Positions 12,374 to 23,117 of a stretch of 64,000 nucleotides of DNA are shown in pieces; position 1 is the stretch's first letter; each line of letters begins with the position of its first letter. This DNA comes from Phytoseiulus persimilis (Eukaryota > Arthropoda > Arachnida > Mesostigmata > Phytoseiidae): the NCBI GenBank assembly GCA_037576195.1, contig CM075101.1:48174001-48238000 (forward strand). The letters run 5' to 3'. Position numbers and translations under genes: made by a program. The notes under the pieces are model-generated. The model was not told the DNA's origin. It searched no databases and was given only the letters and a program-made list of their open reading frames with translations.

Positions 12374-15266
12374 TTAGTTCTTTATTATCTGATGAGCGGG
12401 CGGATCATGAGGAATTCTGGCATCCAGGTCGGCGAACACGAAAGCGACGCCAGCCCACAAGGCCGTCGCTTTGTCCAACGAGGCCGGCTCCATCATGTGC
12501 ATGGTGTCGGCGTTCGTGTGATGGTATCGGAAGTAGTTCTCATTCTTGTTGAACAACGAGCCACCAGGCACCCCGAGCTTGAACCTTAATGGGAGAGAGA
12601 GCGAACGTGATTTTTTCCGCCCTAGATACAATCGCTCGTACTCATGGATGAGTCGACAAACACGATTCCAGTCCGGAGATCCGAAAGACAGAGTCTCACT
12701 CACCAACTTCCGATATCTGGTCCGTCATTTTGCGGGTCGAGTGCCGTTGCGTTTATTTCTCCGAACAATTGCAGCACTTTCTTGATGATGCAGACGGCCT
12801 AGGTGGGAAAACTGCGCTTGGGAGGGGTGTTTCATATGCGGTTCGCAAGGAGCCTTGAATGTGACTCAAGTCTTGAAACGAATCAATAGCCGAATACGAA
12901 CCTTCTCGTTCTTGATACCTATCGATAGCCCGAGAGGAGTGAATGTTCCAATATCAGACTCCAAGATGAGCTGGGCACGTGATGCGTTACCCTTGTGCTT
13001 CTGGAAGTAGGCTAGACCGCCTATCGTTCCAAGTTCTTCCGCGGTGAAAAGCACAGTTTTCACTGTTCTTCGGGGCTTAACGTCCAACAGCTTCAAGACT
13101 TCGATAGCGCGCCAAGAGATCGCGGCTCCGCCGCCGTCATCCATGGCCCCTGCGGATAAAATAATCGAAAAGAGGTCTAAAAGGGGCCTAGTCATCGATG
13201 AACCCATCTCTCCCCTAATCGACGCACTTCGCTCCGCGATCTCCAGAGGGGCAAGAATTCTTGAACTCTAATACCACTTCATTCCCATCGCTTAAAATTC
13301 GCCCCGCTGCTGGGACACCTGAACTCACCCTGGCCGACGTCCCAAGAATCAATGTGGCCGCTGATAATCACGAACTCCTCTGGCTGCTCGCTTCCCGGGA
13401 TTTCAGCTACTAGGTTTCTAGAGCTGGCAGAACCAGCCATTCTCGCAGTCGACCTCACGTAGATCTCCAATGTTTCCCCTGGAGTTGAAAAATCGTTGAA
13501 CAGCCACTGGAGACAGAGACGATGTCGAACAGTCAGCGAAGAAGCCAGGATAAGCTTCCGCTCCTGGGACTCAGGAGGCTTTCGACACGGATAACGTACC
13601 TCGTTGTTGTTTCCTCGACAAGAGTTCAGCATCTTCGACCGTTATGCTGATCGCCGGTATCTGCGTCGCATTGCTCACGTAGCTCATCATACCAGTATGC
13701 GGCGTGTACAATGAATAATCAGTGACAGACCGTATGAGGGCTGCAACAGCGCCCTTGGCCGCAGCCTTGGAAGCTCCCTGGCTGCGATAGATTACGGTTT
13801 GACCGTAGGAAACGTATTCCTGGTTGAAAACAACAATTTTCCCTGAAACCTGGGGGATCGAATCGAGTGACTCTCACGAATGTGCTCACGTCGCAGTCAG
13901 AGAGAGAGAGCCCGTGAATCGTCGTCTTGAGCGCTAGTTTGCGAACTATTCTCGCATATTCGACATTCTGATCAGGGGTTTGTGTTTTCCGCAGGAGCAA
14001 ACCTACATTGGATAAAGTCTCCAGTTCTTCGAAAGATTCCACCACAACGGCTTCCGCGGTGAAACCCTCAGGCGTCGGAGTACCAACGGAGTAACCCAAA
14101 GTCAAGACATCCATGGTTTTATTCCTGTTTCCGGACCAAGCGTTCAAGAGTACGACTTCAGTTTCACCACGAATCCATACGGGAACTTTAACTGGTTCGG
14201 CGACAACCTGTAACGATGCGACGTTCTCGTTCAGAGTCCCGCCACGTCTGCATGCCTCGGAACGAAAGCTCGAATGCTCAAGACAGAAGCCAGCAAGCAG
14301 AGCGTACATTTTCGGGCCCTGCGATCCTTCTGAGGTAGTTCAGCCGATCGTCGATGGCGTGTTCCAGTCCCTCAGTTCCCGTGAACCGCGGCCCGTGTGC
14401 GTCGACGAAGTCGGACAACTGTCGCCAAGTTTCGCCCCGACCTGCGGGAGTTAGCAGCTTGGCTTATCGAAACGAAGCAATTTGAGCTATGCGGCATGAG
14501 GAAGCGGAACTTCAAAGGAGCTGAGACTGAATTTTATTCGATCGATCGGAAAGAGTCACATATTGACTGCAGGGATACTCCGAACTTGTTCGCTTCTGTT
14601 TGCTCCTCCAATAGATGTGAAGGGTACTCGCCTTTCTCGGTGACGTGCTTGATTATTCTGTTGACGGTTTCTTGGTACCCCTCGATCTCCCGAGCGAGCC
14701 CGGGATTCAACGCTCCCTCGCAAGCATTCTGGCGTTCGGCCTTTTTTCTGGCCTCGTTGGTCTTCCAAGTTACTCCTGCAGAATCGGTAGAAGGGTATAC
14801 AGTGATCTTGCGCTCCGCATGGAAGGTCAAGGAAGCACCGAAGTCGGGAAACTGCTTCCTGCAGCGTCAATATGCTCGACTATGTCCAGCTCCGAACTCT
14901 ACCGAGGGAAACTGGTCGGCGCTCGGGACGCCACGGCGCCACACAGATGCCCTTACGAAACTGTAGGGGAGCTCACCGGAACGTTTCAGGAGGGTGAACT
15001 CGTCTACGTGTGTCTGCGATGCCGGCTCAGGAGCCGATGTCTCGAAAGAACTTCTGCAGAGGCTCACAACAGTGAGGCCGAACGCGCAGAGTATGGTTGT
15101 TCCTGCAAGTTATGCGAGATTGGAGTACGATCATCGACAACACAGGAACCTCCGTCGATAACTCGAGACGTCGGAAGGACACGCAAAGCCCCTGAAAGTC
15201 TGTTGGCAGTATCCGCTTTCGATCTTGCTATGACTATAGAGTTCGCTCACCTAGAAGGATCTTCAT
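12374..15266 (-). CDS. Carboxypeptidase Q (plasma glutamate carboxypeptidase), peptidase family M28
   Basis: Ten exons give a complete 524-aa protein: 15266-15251, 15102-14977, 14775-14632, 14441-14308, 14207-14007, 13849-13600, 13478-13329, 13149-12902, 12798-12704, 12584-12374. All phases agree. It starts with a signal peptide (MKILL-GTTILCAFGLTVVSL), so the product should be secreted or lysosomal. Di-zinc M28 residues are in place: His/Asp in SGHIDSWDVGQ, the bridging Asp in AMDDGGG, Glu-Glu in TAEELG, Asp in LESDIGTF, and the last His in YHHTNADTM. The N-terminal ALNPGLAREI, GPRFTG and GKIVVFNQEYVSYG segments match the family along its whole length; known members are about 470 aa, and the excess is a spacer after the leader. 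The family cleaves dipeptides with unsubstituted termini. Intron 3 uses a GC donor (AAAG|GCGAGT); the first coding exon is only 16 nt. I see no lesion. Confidence 0.95.
12381..12386 (-). terminator. Poly(A) signal AATAAA inside the last codons of carboxypeptidase Q
   Basis: Reading the minus strand, the last codons are ATA ATA AAG AAC TAA. The hexamer AATAAA lies within them, ending five bases before the stop codon at 12376-12374. If used, cleavage 10-30 nt downstream would leave a 3' UTR of about 20 nt or less. No better AATAAA was seen close downstream. Confidence 0.5.
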
Positions 15267-17652
15267 GACCGGAGGTTTTCGACCGGGATGTTCCGAAGGA
15301 GGAGCCAATAGCTCTCTCTCCTCTTCGTCTACCTTGTTCCACTGTTGATGAGATAGGATGACTGACTTACGGGGCAACTCTGAACAACTCGATTCGCCAG
15401 ACAAGGAGAGCAGACACAATGTCTCCTCTAAAGCACAACTATCAGAGCAGTTTGCGGCAGCGAAACTTTATCACTCGTAACACTGTTCCTGGTGCCCGTG
15501 TGTGCAGTTCTTAATCCCACTTGATATGGGAGCTGTTGGTCCTCGCCACTCAGTGACATATCTACAAGGGCATTCCGCTCATTCCGTGAACAAGTTGATT
15601 CCGATCTTGCTGCTGTTTCAGAATCAATCTTGGCATGCATGTGTTGCGACCATGTACCTTTGACCAAAACCTGTAAAGCATCGACGATTTCTCAAAGATC
15701 ATACTCTTCCAATCGCAGTTCTGATTGGACATTGCGAGCGGTGCAGGTCGTTTCTTAAAACAGGACGCAGATTCCAGCTGGGAACGACGCTTAACGACGA
15801 TAACATCTCATTCGGCTAATCTTCCCGACGATTGCCCACAATTGTCAGGAGGGAAGGAGACCTATACAAGATATTTCTGCTCCATGGTGACAGTTAATGA
15901 GCTTGTCACATTACGGAGAGGTTTTCTTGAAGGAGGCCAGAGAGACTGTGCCGAATCGTGCATAGCGAATGGATATGCGCGCCTGAGGAAATCGAAGGAG
16001 CCAGGAGGGAAAGCGTGACTCTTCGAGGACTGTGTGAGTCAGAAGCATCTCTAAATTGTTTCGGCGTATACATCCAGCATGTAGTTGTCAGCAACCCAAT
16101 GTCTCCACAATTGAACATTGAATCTGTGACCCGTCAAACACAATTCATACAGTATCTTATCACGCTCTGATCGCGGTCAGTGGTCCCGCGATCAGTTTCA
16201 AGAATCGGGAGGAGAGGCGAGAGACACATTCTACTTCGGAGAACCTCTCGATGCCTGTGTTTCGGAAGAAAATCGTCTGCTAGGTACCAGCGAAAGAGTG
16301 CCATCCAGAGGAGGATCTGCACCAGAGAGCTGCTCTGCTCATGATTGACTCACGCTGCATACTCCAGAACAACAGCATATAGGACGGGCTTACTTTGTCG
16401 GAACGTAGAGTTTTCATGGCTATCCTTCCTAGCTGTCAGATGAGCATTGGATGTTTACAAGTAGACCGGCGGAGGCTGCGTGATGCAGATGCTGCGCGAA
16501 GGGCGCGAATACTCAAAATCCTTCCTGCTCAATCTTCCTATCCAGCAGCGATGGATAAACACGTGTATTCGGAGGGTTCTCCGATTCTGCCTTGCCCTGA
16601 ATCCTAACGCCACGGTGCTCTTGATGGGGAGATACTCGCTATCCGTATGAGTGGAGGAAAACACCCCGACAGCGAAGTGCAATGAAATCTTTGTCGAGGC
16701 GACCAGGCCCGAGGCTGTAGGCCTGTAAGCCTGCATGTGTGGCATCGCGCCGATCGGGAGTGGCGTAGCACTCGCGCGGCCGCAGTTACTGGGGAACTGT
16801 TAAGCTGCGAGGTTGAGCCATTCTCGTGGCCAGGGCTCCCGAGTTGATGGCACGTGTGTCCCATGAGTAGAAATGTTCACCGCAACAAACTCTAAAATAT
16901 TACTTCGTTGTCTTTTTTTTTCTCGTCATCGTTTCCTTCATCATGGTGCTAGATGGGAATGAATGATGGAGACAACGGTTGTTCAGCTCACTGTGCTGCT
17001 CAATTTCGGTCATGACGTCTATGTGCCGCTTTTAAGGCTCAGAGTTGGGAAACTCCTGGAAACGTAGAAGTCCGATTGCCGCACTCGGAATTCATAGCTC
17101 AAATCTCCACTCGGAGTTTTCTGGAGACGCAACAAGCTCACTCAGGGTCACGATTCGATTGAGATGGGGGAAGACTACTAGAGGGAGAAGCCCGGGATCT
17201 GGGCGCGGACGACTTGGACGCTGATTGCGGCTTAGGGGTTCAGCCTTGCCCCCTCCTTGGGCTGCTTAGCCGTCTCCTAATGACAAATTGTTGCAAATTC
17301 TGTAACATGATACAGCGGAGGCCATATCGGAGTGAGTATTCTCTACTTCGCCAATAACCCTGTTTCAGCTCTCATCTAAGGTTCGATAACGAATGAGCAG
17401 AGCTCTACCTGATCACTGCAAGGAGATCTCATTATGTACATGAGCTACAGTAAGTTTCCGGAACTTGTGAAGAAAAAGAGTCCGGTTTGGAGCTCGACTT
17501 CGACCTCCTTGTTCGTTCGATCAGTCTGCGGTTTTCGGGTAAAAAAAGAAGTCCGGTCATCTCGCATCTTTGTCCATTGCCCAGGTGAGAGGGCATGATT
17601 CGACCCCCGACGACATGATCACCAGCGGCTACGGCTCTCCTGCCAGACTCAG
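15267..17652. other. Unassigned intergenic region
   Basis: No gene is recognised. A minus-strand open frame at 16455-16745 has a protein-like composition (SLHFAVGVFSSTHTDSEYL) but no start, domain or splice support. A pyrimidine-rich run lies near 16910-16925. Confidence 0.4.
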
Positions 17653-17658
17653 TTTATT
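17653..17658 (-). terminator. Poly(A) signal AATAAA overlapping the mucin stop codon
   Basis: On the minus strand the gene ends ATG TCC AAA TAA A; the stop codon TAA (17656-17654) is itself the middle of AATAAA. This would leave a 3' UTR only tens of bases long. Confidence 0.55.
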
Positions 17659-19983
17659 TGGACATCGGTACGCTGGACACTTGGGCTTTACGGCTGGAGA
17701 CAATAGCTGGCGGAGCTTCCGCTATTGCTGAAGCCGCTGCTGCAGCTGGGAACGGACCGCTGCCCACTCCGGGGAACGGATCAGGTCTCCCGACAGCAGC
17801 CAGTGCGAGCTCATTTCGAGAACCCGGGACAGGCGATTCTGTTGTGAGCGGGCTCGGCGGATTTTGAGGAGGCGCACCAAGCGAGTCTCCAGTCGACGGA
17901 CCGAGGGAGTTCCCTCGAGACGGACCGAATGAACTATCAGGCGGCGAACTGAGCGGCCTTCCACGAGGCGGGTCCTGACTGTCCCCCGGATACGGAGCCA
18001 TCGTGGCAACAAGAGACGGAACGAGTGAATCACCGGACGTCGGCTCCTGCGTGCCGACGGGGGATGAGGTGACGGGTGCTCCGGCCGCTGGGATCTGAGC
18101 CCCGGGGGTCAGCATGGTACTCCTCGCCGGAGAAACGGACGAATTGAGCGAACTGGGCATACTCGAAGCGGGTGGACTAGGCGGAGCACTCGCGACCGGG
18201 TTGCGCGGGCTCTCGGTGGAGCGCGGCGCAGGCGTACTTTCGCCTTCCGCCGGCGACTTGCGTTCACCTCCGTCTAGTGGACTGAGCGTAGACCCAAACT
18301 TGGCCTCGAGGATCATTTTCGCAACAGGAGCATTGCCAGAAGACGGAGTGAGCATAGAGACCTCATTAGAGACGTAGGCTGAGAGCTTTCCAGTCGTTTC
18401 GTTCGCCCAACCTAAATTGAGAGAACTTTCCACGACAACACCACCGAGAGTAAAGGTCGAAGACGCAGAAAGGCCATCCGAAGATCCGGTTGGCTTTTTC
18501 CGAGTTCCGGCCTCGGAAAGAGCCGTCGTCTTCCGAGTTCCATTCGGGGAAACCACGGTCGCGCCTTGCGTGGACTCATTTGTCGGGAGCGTTGTCGTGG
18601 CAGCAGAATCATCTTGAGCTGGCGTCGTCGATGAGGTTTCTTCCTGGGGGGATGTGGTCGCGCGTTGAGTGGATTCTTCCGACGGAAGAGTCGTCGTTGC
18701 ATTAGGGGCCAGGGGATCGGCCGTCATCATGTTAACATAAAAGGGCTGAATTATTGTTACATTTTTCAGGGTGGTCGCATTCATTTCTCGGGGGAGATCC
18801 GTCGGTGAAGCTGTTGTTGCTCCCGTGATATCATCGTCCAGAAGACCTACGGATGACTCCTCATTTCCCAAAGAACTCGGTTGGGATGCCACAGTGCTCC
18901 CTCCGACTCCTGCCGCAGTCGGAAGAGCCGTGGTTCCCTCATCCGGGAGAGCCTTTGGAGAGCCCGTCGTGCTTCCCCGGGAGTCGGCGTCAGCTGGACG
19001 AGCAGTCGTGGTCCCGCCGGCTGGACGTGCGGTCGTGGTCCCGCCGGCTGGACGTGCGGTCGTGGTCCCGCCGGCTGGACGTGCGGTCGTGGTCCCGCCA
19101 GCTGGACGTGCGGTCGTCGAGTTCTTTTCTGGCTCCTTGTTCGGGTCCTTCGTTGTTCTTCGATCAGCTGATTTGTCACGCGGAGATGCCGTCGTGCTCT
19201 CTCGAGAATCGTCGACAGCGGAGCCAGGCGTCGTGGTCTCATCAGCACCTTCCTCGTGCGGACTCTCTGTCGTTGTTTGGCCAGAGGTGGTATTACCGGG
19301 AGGCGCGGATGAGCTTTCAAGCTCCGAAGGATTTCCTGTCGTACTCTCTTGGGAAACCACCTTGCCAGAACGAGTCGTTGTCGTTCGGTTGGGTTTATTT
19401 CGGTCACGAGAGACGGACCTGTGCTTTGCGGCCATCGAAGACAATGCTGCTGTCTTCTTTACCGCTGATCTTCCTGGGAAAAATACTCCCATTACAAGCA
19501 CTACACACGAGGTTATATCTTCGGGGAACATATTGTGGGCCAGGATGACCGCTGCAGAGCACACAGGGACCCTATCCAAGGGGTCCGATAGCTCCAAATA
19601 TCTTATAACCGGCGCTCGTATCACGATAGAGACCTTCGAGGTCTCTGCAGGGGATGAAGAGACAAGGCGAAAGAACAGAATCTTTAGACAGCTTACCGGA
19701 TCGAACGCTGAGGAATGTTGTTGGTGTTCCGTTCCCCTCACGAGTTGCGACCGTTAAGGAGAACGCACACACGACGAAAGCGCCTGCAAAGCAGCGAAAT
19801 CTCAGGAACCACCTGAGCCGTTTTCGGGGTTCCCCACGTTTGTGGGAGTTCCCCGCGAGAGTGTTTTTCATCCAAGTGCGAGAGCATCTCTCTGGGAGCA
19901 GACCGCATCGTAGAGTTCCGCCACCAACGTTGAACCAACCCTAATTATTGCATTGCGTGAGACTCACCGAGAACAATTCTCAT
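17654..19983 (-). CDS. Secreted mucin-like Thr/Ser/Pro-rich protein
   Basis: Three exons (19983-19968, 19783-19697, 19473-17654) give 640 aa. Exon 1 is ATG plus 13 nt; joined to exon 2 it makes a signal peptide, MRIVL-GAFVVCAFSLTVA. The mature part is almost wholly low complexity: Thr/Ser/Pro/Gly/Glu with many TTT and STT clusters suited to mucin-type O-glycosylation, several N-glycosylation sequons (NTT, NAT, NVT, NGT, NET), and a Pro/Ser-rich last third. A perfect TTTARPAGG repeat occurs four times. No chitin-binding or membrane domain is seen, so a secreted matrix, salivary or gut-lining mucin is an inference. Acceptors TTTGCAG and TTTTTCCCAG and donor GTAAGC are good and both introns are phase 1. 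The opposite strand carries a long open frame that I regard as its shadow. Confidence 0.85.
18996..19120 (-). repeat. 27-bp coding tandem repeat in the mucin gene
   Basis: At least four nearly identical 27-bp units (GTCGTGGTCCCGCCGGCTGG on the plus strand, then ACGTGCG) encode TTTARPAGG repeats. One unit differs by a silent change. Such a repeat is likely to vary in copy number between individuals. Confidence 0.85.
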
Positions 19984-20038
19984 GACTAGAAGTGGCCGAC
20001 GGGGCCGGACGGAGAGGAGAACGGGGAGCTCCCTCCTA

Positions 20039-20299
20039 TTAACTTTCTTCGCGTAACACTCTGGGAAGTAGACAAGAGTTGATTTTGAGACTATACTCGA
20101 TCACGGTACTCAGAAGCTGGGTGGGCCTCATATCGTTTGTGCTGCTCAACATATTCCATTGAAACTGGAATTGGTATCTGATGGTGCCGCCAGCACACAC
20201 TAGTGGAGTCCCTCGAACGATCTGATGGCCATCGCAACGGTGTTGCAGAATTAGCGGTACAGTATTGCGAAGTGCGCCGCGGCACCTGATTCGAGCCTG
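20039..20299 (-). CDS. Possible last exon of an unidentified protein
   Basis: A clear acceptor (TTTTACCCTGCAG) at 20300 opens an 87-codon frame ending in TAA. The product, QARIRCRGALRNTVPLILQH onward, has four cysteines, a GTIRYQFQFQW beta-like stretch and ends LLPRVLREES. No family is recognised and no upstream exon was found. It lies 55 bp upstream of the mucin start codon, same strand. Confidence 0.3.
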   Translation of the reverse strand, partial: QARIRCRGALRNTVPLILQHRCDGHQIVRGTPLVCAGGTIRYQFQFQWNMLSSTNDMRPTQLLSTVIEYSLKINSCLLPRVLREES

Positions 20300-21546
20300 C
20301 TGCAGGGTAAAATTCTTCTGATCCCTCTCCTCTTGCTCATGATTCCGTGAAAAATTGTCGGATTCGGAATCCCGTCCCACGACCGAGGGCTAGGTGGGAT
20401 GAAGCGTGTTTTGGTTCAATATCTGCGCCGATAAGTGGGGGTTCGTTTCCTAGAGCGGCTCAAATTATATTTTCTCTCTCCTGATTTGCTTCAGTCAACT
20501 GACCGAGAAAGATCAGGAGTCAACCGATCGAAATCACACCGGCATCATCCAATGCAGAGGAGTATCCCACTCTTATTCCCTATGAAGAGACATAGGATCG
20601 CTTTCGAGCTCGGTGGAGGGCGAGTGATCTTATCACCTTCGCCTGCGACTCGCTGCTTGGTTGGAAAAATGTCGCGCTCGATGCGTTTGCCCCGAATCGT
20701 CTCGGAGGAGCGAGATTCGGAGAAAAATCCGACGGTGAGAAGTTCTCAAGCTGGGCCGAACTACCCGGCCAAGCAATTGCCGTGTCGATCAGCCAACTTT
20801 TTTACGTTCGCAATTTCTTCCCCTTCGTATCTTATTACTGGATGAATGTGATCCCCGGAGGAACTGAAGAGAGTCGGATCGACACGTCAACTGCATTCCC
20901 CCTAGGATGTTTGGTTCAGTCTTGGAGCTTTCCAGCATCAAAATCATCTCGAATTCGGCATCTCCGAGGATATCGAGAGGAGCAACTCAGAAAAGGAGAC
21001 GCTATGATTCACAAGAATAACTGAGTGCGAAGAGAAGGAAAAACAACAATGGGAGAAGATACGAGCGGAATCGCAGTCAGCACATAATTTTGACCAGAAA
21101 TCAGAGATTTCAAGTCTGACATGGTCGCTCGCCCTTTTTCGAGCTCGGAAGTGATTCTCATTCTCTTCGGCGGCGATCGGTGCGAATATTGGACCAAAAC
21201 GAACCCCACCCTCCCATTCAAGATAAATCGCAAGAGAGAGCGAATGCAACCCAATTCGACCATCCCGCATCCTGTATACAGGGATCAAGGACTGGCGGAT
21301 TTTGTTCCTCATTCGTGGGCGTGCCATAGGGGCAAGCTGGCCCCCAGAGGTGTCCGTCTTTTGTAGAGTGAACGTCTTCTGGGAGGCATCATTTCATAAC
21401 GAGTTTGAACGATAGGAGGGCTTATCCGCTCATTTTGTCGTTCCCGAAGCAATTTTATTACCCGAGACGGCTGCATCATCGAGCCTGCGGAGGGGCGTTT
21501 ACGTGTTCGTGCATGTACCGGAAGGCGCGCCGCCGCAACATTTTGG
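20300..21546. other. Unassigned intergenic region
   Basis: Open frames of 60-136 codons are present on both strands, but none has a recognisable domain or splice context. Nothing confident is seen. Confidence 0.4.
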
Positions 21547-22323
21547 TCAAACTTCGGTGGGAGAATCCCGATTCTTCAGTGAGGAATTTCTCAGCTTTGA
21601 TATCTTGTCCAACAGCGCTGGCGTGACTTGCGAGGTTTCAAAATACCTTTCCACCACCCTCTCGAGATCTTCTTCACTCATCAGGTCAGCTTCGGTGAAG
21701 TACATCATGGCATCCGGGTTGAAGAGGAACGTCGCTTCGCGGGCCGCCTGCCGGTTAGCTGCATCCTTGATCCTGGAGCCTGATTGTTCATTGATGATGT
21801 TGTCATCCCCATCGTCCTGCCGAACACCATTCTCGGCGAAGTACTCTTTTCTCGTATATCTATACGGGCCGTTGTCCTTCGCTAAGGAGCCTTCAGCCAG
21901 ACACGCGTATCTCATAGAAAGGGCCGCGTTGTCCCCCGCAGGTTTCTTGATCGACCGATCGAGTACTTCCGGCTTCCTCGGGAAGGGATTCGAGGCCCTC
22001 TCCTTGAGTTCTCCCGGATATTTCTTGTTCGATTGTGCGCCAGTGGGCTTCGAGTCGTTGGGATCACTCGCGTTGCTTGACGTCTTACGAGCTTTCGAAT
22101 GTCTTGGCTTGCTTCGCACGTCTGTGCTCATTTTTGGAGCTTTGTCGATTGAGGACGCGTTCTTCCTCTTCGGCCTTTTAGGCCCTTCACTGCCTTTTTC
22201 CTGCTGATCTTCGGTTTTATCGCCCTGAACCTTTACAGGAGTCGTTTCTCCGACAGCTTCAACCCCAGTGCTATCAATGCTTTGAGGATCGCTTTCGCTG
22301 TCGTCGTCAAGGCCACGGTTCAT
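21547..22323 (-). CDS. Charged protein of unknown function, single exon
   Basis: A 258-codon open frame runs from ATG to TGA with no intron needed. The first half is disordered and highly charged: acidic at the N-terminus (DDDSESD), then rich in Lys/Arg (KRPKRKN, a plausible nuclear localisation signal). The second half has more order, with NPDAMMYFTEADLMSEEDLE and RVVERYFETSQVTPALLDKI predicted as amphipathic helices by eye. I do not recognise the family. No signal peptide or membrane segment is seen, so a nuclear or cytoplasmic role is likelier. The length and the bias towards Asp/Glu/Lys/Ser argue for a real gene. Confidence 0.7.
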   Translation of the reverse strand: MNRGLDDDSESDPQSIDSTGVEAVGETTPVKVQGDKTEDQQEKGSEGPKRPKRKNASSIDKAPKMSTDVRSKPRHSKARKTSSNASDPNDSKPTGAQSNKKYPGELKERASNPFPRKPEVLDRSIKKPAGDNAALSMRYACLAEGSLAKDNGPYRYTRKEYFAENGVRQDDGDDNIINEQSGSRIKDAANRQAAREATFLFNPDAMMYFTEADLMSEEDLERVVERYFETSQVTPALLDKISKLRNSSLKNRDSPTEV

Positions 22324-22889
22324 CGTCGCGGCGAAGTTCGTTGTTCACAAACTAAGATAGAGAGCAGTGCAGATTGTTGGAGGCCAACCCAAGCGACGAA
22401 TTCCACACTGCGCGGTGGGAACGCAGAATCGGTTGAAGCCAACCAAACGTCGAAATGCGTTTCCGAACACCGAATGAAGGGAAAGAGTGATCAACGTCGG
22501 GCTCAATCTGGATGTCCCTAGACTCCACACGGATCTCGATCGTTCTCAATGCATGCCCGGCCGATCGTTCGATGATGCCTTGCGCCATCACTCGCTGCTC
22601 ACTCACCTGAACCAAGTATCTATCAAATAGCTGAACTCGACGGTATCGAACTGGGATTCGGAATTGAGGGGGGATGGCTCGGACTGACGTTCGCCGATTC
22701 CGATCTTGGTCAATCGCACCTTCCACTAATGAATTGATTGAATTGGACCAACGGGGACCACGTCTTATCGAACATCAATCCTGGGTCATGTGCTGGCAGT
22801 CACAAAATGCCTATCCCTTCACGAAAAATGTGACTTGTGCGAGATGACTCTAGTCGCGACGTCTTTCATCAGAGGAAGGATTGACTTAC
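22324..22889. other. Unassigned region
   Basis: A minus-strand frame ending at a TTCAG|GTGAGT donor at 22608 (FDRYLVQ) might be an exon, but its acceptor and phase could not be settled. No function is proposed. Confidence 0.35.
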
Positions 22890-23117
22890 TTGATCTCGCT
22901 CACGAATCAGCCTCGGATCGCCTTCCAGTTTGCTGCCAACAGCACTCAGCTGCCAGGCGCCTGTTCTGAATATTCCAGATTTACCCGCGGTGAGATTGTC
23001 GCTCACAAAAGCGTCGAATAATCCAACTGAGCGCAGCTCGGGACCCATAATTCGACACTCAGATATCGACTGTTTTCTGAGCAATACTTTGCATTCACGA
23101 GCCATACCGCCCATCAT
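22890..23117 (-). CDS. Candidate exon of an unidentified protein
   Basis: An open minus frame from MMGGMARECKVLLRKQ to RLIRERDQ ends at a good CAA|GTAAGT donor at 22889. The composition is protein-like (amphipathic, with the phrase GIFRTGAWQLSAVGSKLEGD), and codon use looks natural. The frame stays open a little upstream of the first Met, so this may be an internal exon. I do not recognise the family and could not join it to neighbours. Confidence 0.4.

Noticed and set aside
18771-19757. 328-codon plus-strand frame opposite the mucin
   Set aside because: The minus-strand reading has a signal peptide, good splice sites, sequons and a poly(A) signal. The plus frame is its mirror, with no leader or domain.
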